Shown: piece by piece, positions 11,825 to 21,500 of the stretch | Position numbering within the stretch: position 1 is the first letter of the stretch | How the letters are laid out: the number at the start of each line of letters is the position of its first letter | Notes under the pieces: model-generated | What the model was told of the DNA's origin: nothing | What the model saw: the letters and a program-made list of their open reading frames with translations, nothing else | The model's database searches: none | Made by a program: the position numbers and the translations under genes | Source: Tamarix chinensis | Lineage: Eukaryota > Streptophyta > Magnoliopsida > Caryophyllales > Tamaricaceae | Direction: 5' to 3' | NCBI GenBank assembly: GCA_030549775.1 | Contig: CM060173.1 | Coordinates: forward strand, 806,001-870,000 | Length of the DNA stretch: 64,000 nt

Positions 11825-13908
11825 ATGTGCACTATATTTTTTGAAGAGAAACCATTCTTTACTCCTCTTTATGGGGAGACATCTAAAGAAGATTCAGTTG
11901 ACAGAAATGTGTTACAGAGAGAAATAGCAGCGGACAACAATAATTCCCACAATTCAAAACATTCCAAACTTATCAATCCTATCTTTCTCCAAGTAAACAT
12001 TTCTGAACATAACTCACCCTTGTTTAAAAATCAAGATGTTTCTGTTGAACCAAATTTTGAGCAAATAGAAACAGGTAACACTAAAGGGGAATTGTTTGGA
12101 CGAGTGTATACAAGGAGGAATCCATACAAAGAACAAAGACCTCAATGTTCTCTACACAATCATGAGGTAGACCTAAGGGAAGCTCTAGTAAGTCACTATC
12201 TTCCATCTCAGAATGATGATACTTGTATTAATTGTTCCTCCCATTTGAATTTCCCAATTGCTAGCCGCAAGGGTGTAAGATCTTATACTAAACAACCCTT
12301 ATACCCTTTATCTAAATTTGTTTCCTATGAGAATTTGTCATACTCATTCTCATGATTTACTAGCCATGTCTCATCTGTGGAGATTCCTAAGAGTGTGCAG
12401 GATGCTTTGAAGGTTCCTGAGTGGAAAGAAACTATTCTTGAGGACATGAAGGCTCTCAACAAAAAATAGACTTGGGAAGAAGTGGACATACCAAGAGGAA
12501 AAACTCTAGTGGGTTGTAAATGGGTGTTCACAGTTAAATACAGGGTCGATGGAACACCGAAATGATACAAGGCTAGGTTGGTAGCTAAAGGTTTCGCACA
12601 GAAGTATGATATTAATAATAGAGAGACATTTGCAGCTATGGCAAAGCTTAACATCATGTGTGTACTACTATCAATTGCTGTGAATTTAGATTGACCACTG
12701 TATTAACTAGATGTCAAGAATGCTTTCTTGAATGGTGACTTAAAAGATGAAGTTTATATGACTCCACCTCATGGATTTAAAGAGAAGTTTAGCAGTAAAG
12801 TTTGCAAATTAAAGAAACCATTGTATGGTCTAAAATAGTCACCAAGGGCTTGGTTCAAAAAATTCACAAAATCAGTGAAGGAGCAAGGTTACGAATAGTC
12901 TCAAGGTGATCATACAATGTTTACAAGAAGATCAAAGGAAGGGAGGATTGTTGTTCTCATTGTACATGTGGATGGCATTAATCTCACATATGATGATTTA
13001 GCTAAAATGAAGAGGGTAAAAATAGGTTTAGCCAAGGAATTTGAAATCAAGGACCTAGGAACCTTGAAATATTTCTTAGGAATGGAAGCTGCAAGATCTA
13101 AGAAGGGAGTTGTTATTAATCAAAGAAAATATGTACTTGATCTACTAAATGAAACTGATATGAATGGTTGCAAACTAGTTGACACACCGTTGGATGCAAA
13201 TGTGAAACTTGGGAGCTTCGATAAAGGAACACAGGTAGACATCTCAAGGTGTCAACGGTTATTGGGAAAACTGATTTACTTGTCCCACACCGAACCTGAT
13301 ATAGCATTTGTTGTTAGTTTGGTAAGTCAGTTTATGCACTCACCAAAGAAGGAACATCTAGAGGTTGTATATTGTATTCTAAAATACTTGAAAGGTTCAC
13401 TAGGAAAGGGACTCTTGTTTGCCAAAATAGATGTAAGGAGTATTAAAGCCTTTGTTGATGCTGACTGGGCTAGATCCATAGATGATAGGAAATCAACTTT
13501 AGGATATTGTACCTATGTCTGGGGGGATCTAGTTAGAAGAAGACGTAAGAAACAAGCTGTGGTTGCTAGAAGTAGTGCTGAAGTTGAATTTTGAGCAATG
13601 GCAAATGGGATTTGTGAGTTACTATGGTTGAATCGTATAGTAACTGAGCTACAGGTTCAGGTGTTTCTTCCAATGAAACTCTACCGTGATAACAAGACTA
13701 CAATAAGCATTGCCCATAATCCAGTACAATATCATTGGACCAAACATGTTGAGATTGATAAGCACTTTATCAAAGAGAAGATAGATAAAGGCATAATTTG
13801 TGTACCATTTGTTGCAACTTCCTAGCAGACAACAGATATATTTACTAAGGGATTGTTCAAATCTGCGTTTGATGTAATTGTGAGCAAGTTGGGCATGATT
13901 GATATCTA
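11825..13908 (+). pseudogene. Copia B reverse transcriptase and RNase H
   Basis: One frame can be followed throughout. It starts with the variable spacer (FGRVYTRRNPYKEQ, then PLYPLSKFVSYENL) and continues with [58 protein letters not shown] and RNase H DADWARSIDDRKSTLGYC, ending FIKEKIDKG and DIFTKGLF. The catalytic box normally YVDD reads HVDG at 12965-12976, so it is inactive in any case. In-frame stops include 12563 (TGA), 12836 (TAG), 13592 (TGA) and 13823 (TAG), mostly at positions where the family has Arg or Gln codons. Confidence 0.88.
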
Positions 13909-13928
13909 AGTTCCAACTTGAGGGGGAG

Positions 13929-14216
13929 TTTAGAAATACGAGTGTTAGCTAAGATTCTAGGAAGTAATTATGAATATAAGTGGTTAGCTAAAGTTTAGGT
14001 ATTACTTTATTAACCGATTAATTTATTCTGTTATTGACCAGTTAATTTATTCCTTTGTTTCATTGGTTAATTTATTCCTTTGAATAGTTTGTAGGTTATT
14101 ATTAAATGTATCCCTATTTTATAGGAGTATTGTTAGCAGTGCATATTATATATATCTTTGTAATCTTTATGTTGAATAAGATGAAATACGAAGTATCGTA
14201 TTCTTGTTTAACTACA
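13929..14216 (+). repeat. 3' LTR of copia B
   Basis: Begins TTTAGAAATACG directly after the purine tract and ends TTTAACTACA. It is 24 bp longer than the 5' LTR through a short tandem duplication around 14036-14085. The first bases TT instead of TG show decay of the terminal dinucleotide. Confidence 0.88.
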
Positions 14217-14221
14217 AATAG

Positions 14222-14400
14222 GTAAGTTTAAATGTGAACTCTTAGAGTTATTTGTGTCTTGGGAAGGTTCTTAGGTATCTGGATGTGCCATTAGGTCTGA
14301 CTCAGATTGTGCATGAGGAATGTGGTTTCTAGTGTCCTTTTCTTTCATGGGTAGACCATTATCTCTTTGCTATGCTGGTTCTCCTTATATCCCTTGGTTT
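14222..14400 (-). pseudogene. Copia A integrase-RT spacer fragment
   Basis: On the minus strand this is contiguous in frame content with the segment below 8932 once copia B and one AATAG copy are removed. It reads as the serine/asparagine-rich linker typical between integrase and RT and has no catalytic motif. It ends at the hAT-like copy near 14401. Confidence 0.55.
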
Positions 14401-14865
14401 CCACGGTTTTAAAATTCCACATTTATTGGCTAATAAATCATCGGTAAATCGAGATAAATCACTTATAAATTGGCAATTTATTGAGAATTCTTAAATCTAT
14501 TGAAAAAAGCATGCATAATAATTTTTTTTATTCATTTACTATATATATGTTAAACGAAATTACTATTGAACAATAGTAAAGTATTTTTATTTATTACCTT
14601 TACATTTCCTACTAGATAACATGCTTTTTTTATTTATTCTAAGGTAACTTTAGGGCCGTTAGAATAATTTAACATATAATAACTCACTTCTAATATAATA
14701 TAAACCACTAGTTTATTAAATATTTATATTTAAATAATCAATAAATAATAGTTAAAGTATATAGTGAAATAAAAATAAAAATTCACGCTATGACTACTGC
14801 GACACATAATTTATCATTCGCGATGCTCCAGTACTGCGATATCGTGGCCGCGATTTTATTGTCTG
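14401..14865. mobile_element. Non-autonomous hAT-like element, copy 2 (left end missing)
   Basis: The body matches copy 1 closely (ATTTATTGGCTAATAAATCA, the CTATATATATGTTA block, TTTAACATATAATAACTCAC, and the GCGACACATAATTTAT segment). The right end is CGCGATTTTATTGTCTG. The left TIR is not visible; similarity begins abruptly at CCACGGTTTTAAAATTCC. It lies within copia A. Confidence 0.6.
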
Positions 14866-15000
14866 GTATTAACACATGAACTTTGGTAAATGATACTGTT
14901 TTGATGTAAAAAATTTGTTAAATATGTATTGAAATATTCTATGTTGTTATTGGTGTGAAGTATATGTATTTGTGCTTGAAATTGGGTTTGGATCATAAAT
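14866..15000. other. Unassigned stretch between hAT-like copy 2 and copia A integrase
   Basis: AT-rich sequence that I could not match to copia integrase or to the hAT-like family. It may be decayed integrase or a remnant of another insertion. Confidence 0.3.
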
Positions 15001-16019
15001 TAGAAATTAAAAAAAAATGGTTTGTACATTAGATTTATCTTTCTAGAGATAAACCCAACAAACACGAGTGTGATCATTGATGAACGTAATAAATCATTTG
15101 TAATTGGTACAAGTTGGAACTCGAGAACTACCCCAACATCACCGGAAAAGTTTGGTCCTTTGGTTGTTGGATTTTGGGAAAGGAGTTTTGTTATGTTTGG
15201 CCATCTGGCAAAAATCACATTGATAATCAGATACATTTTTATTAAGAATAATGAAGGGAATAATAGTTTTTAGTACTAAAAATTGGGATGAACCATTCTA
15301 AAATGCCACAACATAACATCATTATTCCTAGAGAGAGATACGAGTCAAAGATAGCTAGTGGTTCTTGCTTACTCATTTTGGCTTCAACAAAGTATTAGAG
15401 CCCCCCACATTCCTTAGTACTGCCAATTGTCTTTTGATGACATCCTGAAAAATACAAAGACAAGGAAAAAGTTTAACAACGGTGTAGGTCCTTGGTAAGC
15501 AGATTAATTAATATTATGTTTCAAGATAGCTTCGGAATATGAAGAACATATTCAAGAGTTAAAGAATATGAGAGTTGTATGTTTCCTTTTCCCACAATTG
15601 ATGAGATGGTTCCATTTGCAATTTTACTTTTAAGTTTTCGGCACAAGGTGAGTATGTGGTAAAAAGATGAAAGTAGCTTGTCATGTGATCTAAGGCACCC
15701 AAGTCAATAATCTATGAAAAATTTAGCCGAGAACTACTGTTCGGAAACTAGCTTTATAAGTGAGAGAAGTTGATGCTATTGGGTTGGGGTTTTGAATACT
15801 GGACAGTAGCTTGATAAAGATTATCAAGCTGATCCTGGCGGATCACAGAATTTTTATTATCTCCAGCACCTTTTTGATCCGTAGGAGATACTTGGTATCC
15901 AAGGGTATTTCTAGATTTCCACTAAGGTGGCTTGCCATGAAGGGTCCAACATGTGTCCTTTGTGTGCCACGGTTTATGATACTGCTCGCACCATGTGTTC
16001 ACCTTTTTATTTTTTTGGG
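15000..16019 (-). pseudogene. Copia A gag zinc knuckle, protease, pre-integrase and integrase start
   Basis: Read on the minus strand from 16019: the zinc knuckle CEQYHKPWHTKDTC and WTLHGKP, then the protease box IIDLGALDHMT (Ser of DSG replaced by Leu), pre-integrase LWHFRMVHPNF and LLFPSLFLNKNVS, the CDFCQMAKHNKTPFP zinc segment, and integrase FINDHTRVCWVYL near 15100-15040. Several frameshifts separate these pieces. The knuckle lies only about 15 nt after the primer site, so nearly all of gag has been deleted. Confidence 0.78.
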
Positions 16020-16022
16020 TAT

Positions 16023-16034
16023 GCTCTGATACCA
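16023..16034 (-). promoter_or_regulatory. Copia A primer binding site
   Basis: On the minus strand TGGTATCAGAGC follows the 5' LTR after three bases, matching the tRNA-Met primer site of copia B. Confidence 0.8.
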
Positions 16035-16037
16035 TAT

Positions 16038-16352
16038 TGAGGGGGAAAGAGATAAGATTGAATGAATTTCTAATTGAGTATTACAAGAGTAGAGAGGTCC
16101 TATATATATACGTACTAAGCTGTGAAGAGTCTAAAGTTAAGGAGAACATCCCCTTAATTACGGAAAAAGGGGGGGGGAGGAGAAATTATAGGAGTTTGAC
16201 CTGGAGAAATTATAGGAGTTTGACTGTTTAACTACAGGCTGGAGAAATAACTCCAGTTTTGACCGATTATTTACAACCGCATAAAGTAAAAAAAAATACA
16301 GTGAGGGGAAATAATAGGTAATAAATGCAGAGAAGAGGAATAAGGGATTTCA
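16038..16352 (-). repeat. 5' LTR of copia A
   Basis: On the minus strand it runs from TGAAATCCC to CCCCCTCA and matches 1359-1692. A GGAGAAATTATAGGAGTTTGAC segment is tandemly doubled near 16180-16225, a length difference from the other LTR. Confidence 0.72.
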
Positions 16353-16916
16353 ACCACATTGAATCTGGTATATTGTTCTTGAGGATAAACATATCAATTT
16401 TGGCATCTATGACTATGAGATCCTGGGACACTCATGTTTCCCTTATCTCAATTTGGCATCTATGAGCTTAATGACAATTTTCTATTTACCCCACAAACTC
16501 CACCTTAGAATTGCGATATTGTGCTGGCAATAAAAGTTGGGACAAGGTGGGCTACATGCAATTTGATACTTTTCATTCCCCAAATTACAATTTTATGAAT
16601 ACTAGTAGTTTGACCAGTCATTGTGGGAGATGTTTGATAACCTTATAGGATTTTCCCAGGATTTCATAACTACTTGCATCCGCAGGGGGGAGCTTAAGGT
16701 TAATCCATGAGGGGACCCTACTTGATGGTGTGATCACTTTATGCCTGTTGAGGGCCAAGTGGTATAACTTGATAGAAACCATTTCTGAGTGTAAATATGT
16801 TCTGGAAAGTTTTGATGGTAGAATCATATTTTCTTTATCATGGTTGTTTTAGAGTGGGCGTGTTTTTTTTTTATGGGGGTCTAGAAGGTATCATGGTGTT
16901 GTTTTTTCATGTACAG
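16353..16916. other. IVD: Native flank or intron 1 of IVD
   Basis: No open frame of note. The last 100 bases are T-rich and end in the acceptor gtacag at 16911-16916, as expected at the end of IVD intron 1. I looked for the expected exon 1 end (an LFDDTQLQ-like peptide) and did not find it. Confidence 0.6.
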
Positions 16917-18516
16917 TTTAAAGAAAGCATTGCTCAATTTGCACAAGAGAACATTGTTCCTCATGCAGAGAAGATAGATAAAACAAACTATTTCCCGGAG
17001 GTTGTATGGCACTTCTTGGTCTTTTTCTTTGTTTCTTTCTTTTTTTTACTGCTTCGATGAATTGTTAAATATTACTTATTTTTTTCTTAGGAGGCGAACT
17101 TATGGAAACTCATGGGCGATTTTAATCTTCATGGAGTTACTGCACCAGGTACCTCACAAGTCAACCCTCACTCTCTTCCTCTTCCATCCAATGTCCATCG
17201 ATGTTGTGATGTTCTTACCTTAATGGGGTTTCATCAATATATTTACTGTTTTGAATAGCTTATTCTAGCGAGTGTTGTGTGTGTGTGTTTCCCTTCTTGT
17301 CATTACTATAACTCACAATGGAACATGAACCTGCTACTCAACATGGAAGCACAATTCCATCGACGCCTGTAGGAACTTTGCCAGTGTTGGAGATAGCTTG
17401 CCATCTGGAGTTGTGGGGTCATCACATGAATTGTAGGAAAATCACAAGTGACATCATCATTTTCTAAAGAAACTAATGCTTCATTGAATATGAGTACTTT
17501 TGAGTTGGAATTTTTGAGGGGTTCTATGTCTTTTCTTGCTGCATCTGGCATGTCAGTTTGGTTGCTGATGAAAATCATTCTTCTTCTTCATTTTACCTCT
17601 AGAGGAATATGGTGGTCTGGGCCTTGGCTATCTGTATCACTGCATTGCAATGGAGGAAATTAGCCGTGCCTCAGGATCAGTAGGTTTATCATATGGAGCG
17701 CATTCAAACTTATGCATTAATCAGCTGGTAAATTTCATATTTCTGTATCTTGAATTCTGGGAAAAACAGCATTTGGGCAGTTTCTCACATCATGCTGATG
17801 GTTTTGTAGGTCAGGAATGCAAATGCTGCTCAAAAGAAGAAATATTTACCCAAGGTTCCTCTGATTCTTCTAGAAGCATTTGTGTGTGCATTAATTACAC
17901 TGAAAATAAACCATGTTTTCTTCATGACATCCAATGTTCCTTTCACCTATTCTCTCGGAATATATATATATATTCTTTTGTCCTTTCTTGCCTTCTTAAG
18001 TGCGTCTTTCTCATGAAGCTTATCAGCGGGGAGCATGTTGGAGCACTAGCAATGAGTGAACCAAATGGTATAGCTTGCTAAAAACTTTTCAGCTTGCAGC
18101 CCTCTTAAGTATAGATTCCTGTTCTCCTTTTATCCAACTGATAATTGCATTTCAAGTGCTCATGGAGCTTGGGCAGTATTCATGCCGTTCTGCATTTTTT
18201 CCCTCCAGCTGGTTCTGATGTTGTCAGCATGAAATGCAAGGCTGATCGTGCTGATGGCGGTTATATATTGAATGGTAACAAAATGTGGTGCACCAATGGT
18301 CCAATTGCTGAGACATTGGTAATGGACGATTTCCTTTATATTATATAATCTACATTGCTGTACACACACCTGCAGAGTATTATGGATCATTTTTTATTTG
18401 TTTCCGTGATTTTAATGATGAGACATCATGCTGGACCAGGTTGTTTATGCGAAAACAGATGCTAAGGCTCTCTCAAAAGGAATTACAGCATTCATCATTG
18501 AGAAAGGAATGCCCGG
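16917..18516 (+). CDS. IVD: IVD 5' exon block (exons 2-8)
   Basis: Seven compact exons encode the N-terminal helical domain and the start of the beta domain. Exon 2 begins [10 protein letters not shown] right after the acceptor gtacag. Exon 3 encodes [13 protein letters not shown]. Exon 4 encodes [13 protein letters not shown] and [15 protein letters not shown]. Exon 5 is [15 protein letters not shown]. Exon 6 carries [16 protein letters not shown]. Exon 7 carries GSDVV and [11 protein letters not shown]. Exon 8 ends MPGG at the donor gttagt (phase 2). The intervening introns are 62-454 nt, a normal plant size, unlike the intron that follows exon 8. Exon limits were set by codon phase and homology to known plant IVD; intron ends are canonical. 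Confidence 0.93.
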
Positions 18517-21500
18517 GTTAGTTGTGCCTAAAGTGCCTTATGCCTCACTCGTTCTCTTTCCTACTTGTAATTGGCATGTTATCAATGTGCTTCTGAATGT
18601 TGTCTGAAAGAGCATGCAAGCACTCTTTATTTCTAAGTGCCAAATCCATTTGGCCCATTCAGTTTTGGATCGATTGTAGATTCATCTTGGAAATTGCTCG
18701 GTGCTTTAATCAGATTTGTGCAATTGTCTTTACGATAACCTATTGTTGCAGGAACTTTTTAGTTTATACTCTTGACCATCTGAATCTGATGCCAAAATTC
18801 CAGTTAATTCATCACATTAGTGCATGAATGCATTGTTGTGAAGTATTGCTGTGTAATGAAAACGAAATAATTTAGGTGTGTTGATTTGGTTCTTCTGAGT
18901 TAGAAATGAGTTGATGTTTTAAGTTGTTGAAATTGTGGGAGCAGGTGATTGAGGTAAGGCTGAGAGGGGACACATTTGTATGAGATAACTAATTTGGCTT
19001 TATGCCAAGGAAATCGGTGACAAAGGCTCGTAGATGTTTAGCAGAGTACTATTGAGAGAGCAAAACGACCTACACATGGTTTTCATGGACATGGAGTCAT
19101 CATTGTGTTCCCTCACTAGTGTATGATCGATATGACATGTAAGGGTGTTCAAATGGGTTTTATGGGCTAATGCAACCCATTCATGTAAATCACAACCCAA
19201 CCTAACATGGTTTGGTTTGGATTCGTAGTTAATAATTTGCAACCTAACTACAACATCTTAAATTTTTGACTATTTTTAATTTTATTTTATATTTTATAAA
19301 ACTTATTTGCAGAAGCATTAAGGTCCAAACATCGGATGTTACCACCACATTCAATATATGTCACGTACCCTTACCTTTCTTATATTGAATTTATGGTTAA
19401 AACATTCAATCACAACATGATAAGAATAACACCATAATTAGAAATGAATTACATAAAATCATAGGGCGATAAGAGTACTATATCAAATGAAATTGATTAT
19501 AGGAATATACCATATTAGAAATATTGAGAAAATACAATATAACTACGAAAATACCAAGGCATAGACCTCAACATCCGAATAAAAAGATAGAAGTGCTTGT
19601 AAGGCAAAGTCCTCAGGACAACTCTACATCTCATAGTAACCGCAAACAAGCTCTTAGGCTTACTCATCATCAAGCACATGCACACACATTTGCTCACCCG
19701 AATAATAACCGGGAATAATAATAATGCGAGTCAGTATGACCAAATAATGATTAATGCTATAGGCAGAAGATGCTATCAAGTTACATACTCGCACATACAT
19801 GATACAATTTCCCATGTGATAATACACAACTTTAGAGCATACGATGATAACACCTAGGGTGGAATTAACTTATGTTTCACAAATACAATATCATTAATGA
19901 CATACTAACACATACGATAAAGGCACACAATAGGTCATGTGATGACATACAATTGTACGAGTATACTCAACGACAACCTTATAACAAGATAGGCTAAATT
20001 GAGGTTACTAAGGTGTCACATCCAAAGCATTTCAATTAGCGATAGGGATAAACTACATCATAGATCATATAACGACATGAAACATGTTAGACATGGCTTA
20101 AACATATCATGGAGATATCATGGATCATAATTCTGAAAATAATCTCCCTTCAAATTAGGAGCATGAAAACTAATCTTCTAGCCCACATAATCAGCAAGGA
20201 AAAGATGCCTCCATTGTTCCTCCATCTGATCAGTTGGCTAAAATAGAAGTAGGCTCTAAGACTGACAGATACTTTAGGCAGATATATTCCTGGAGAACTT
20301 CTCACAAAGAGAAAGATTCTACATGCCCTTTGCATTGCCATGAATCTGCATCGGGGTTATTTCCTACCACTGTAAGTATCTCCCCTTCTCCCTCAATTCA
20401 ATTACCTCAAGATAGCACTTTTGTTTCAGATTTGAATCTTCTTATTGCCACCAGAAAAGGAACTAGATCATGTACTAGTCATCCTTTATACCCACTAACA
20501 AAATTTGTTTGTTTTAAACATCTCTCACCCTCTTTCTCTTCTTTCTTCGCTCATGTATCTTCTCTGGAGATTCCAAAGAATGTTCAGGATGCTCTTACAG
20601 TTTCAGAGTGGAAGAAGGCAATCCTTGAAGAAATGAGTGCTCTTGAGAAAAATAAGACGTGAGAAGTTGTCAATCTACCAAGAGGAAAGTCTCTTGTTGG
20701 GTGTAAGTGGGTATTCACTTTGAAATACAAGGCTGATGGCACTCTTGAGAGATACAATGCACGGTTGGTGGAAAAGGGCTTTACACAAACCTAAGGAATT
20801 GACTACACCGAAACATTTGCTCCTGTGGCAAAACTAAATACCATTTGAATTCTTCTATCTGTAGCTGCGAACCTTGATTGGCCCTTGTACCAGTTGGACG
20901 TGAAGAATGCGTTTCTGAATGGCAATCTAAGAGAAGAGGTATTCATGACACTACCACCGGGCTTTCAGGAGAAGTTCGGCTCGAAGGTGTGTGGGGTGAA
21001 AAAGGCACTTTATGGTTTAAAACAGTCTCCTCGGACTTGGTTTTAAAAATTTACCAGATGTGTGAAGGGACAAGGATATACTCAAGCCCAAGGTGACCAA
21101 ACAATGTTTACAAGGTACTTAAGAGATGGAAAAATGTCAGTGTTGATTGTGTATATGGATGATATCATTGTTACAGGGAATGATTTGAGAGAGATTGATC
21201 GCTTAAAGGCTGGATTAGCCAGGAAATTTGAGATCAAAGACTTGGGAGCCCTTAAATATTTTATGGGAATGGAAGTAGCCAAATCAAGAAAGGGTATGGT
21301 GACTCAACGCAAGTATGTGGTGGATCTTCTTCATGAAACTGGTTTGAGTGGCTGTAAACCAATTTATACACCAATAAATGCTAATACAAAATTGAGGGTA
21401 TGTAAAGAAAGCCAACCAGTTGATGCAGCTAGGTACCAAAGGCTAGTTGGGAAGTTAATTTATCTTTCCCATACTCGTTCTGATATTGCCTTTGCTGTGA

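Larger units (their letters stand above)
8938..14216 (+). mobile_element. Ty1/copia element B, complete ends, inactive
   Basis: The 5' LTR (8938-9201) and 3' LTR (13929-14216) are flanked by a perfect 5-bp duplication AATAG (8933-8937 and 14217-14221). A primer site TGGTATCAGAGCC follows the 5' LTR and a purine tract AACTTGAGGGGGAG precedes the 3' LTR. Gag, protease, integrase, RT and RNase H occur in copia order but are interrupted by stops and frameshifts. The LTRs differ at many sites, which points to an old insertion. It sits inside copia A in opposite orientation and itself contains an hAT-like insert at 9291-9588. Confidence 0.92.
1359..16352 (-). mobile_element. Ty1/copia element A, minus strand, decayed and multiply interrupted
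   Basis: Two same-orientation LTRs of one family (1359-1692 and 16038-16352) bracket minus-strand copia fragments in the correct order: primer site, gag zinc knuckle, protease, pre-integrase and integrase start (16019 down to about 15000), integrase-RT spacer (14400-14222, then 8932 down), reverse transcriptase (8820-7899) and RNase H (2290-1701). The pieces are separated by later insertions: an hAT-like element holding a LINE (2291-7898), copia B (8938-14216) and another hAT-like copy (about 14401-14865). Gag upstream of the zinc knuckle and most of the integrase core are missing. No matching target-site duplication was found at the outer ends, so the link between the two LTRs rests on the order of the internal pieces. 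Confidence 0.75.

Noticed and set aside
16353..16357. Target-site duplication for copia A
   Set aside because: ACCAC after the right LTR does not match GCTAT before 1359; no duplication claimed.
19139..19300. TAAGGGTGTTCAAATGGG start of a possible hAT MITE
   Set aside because: No right terminal repeat or target duplication could be found.
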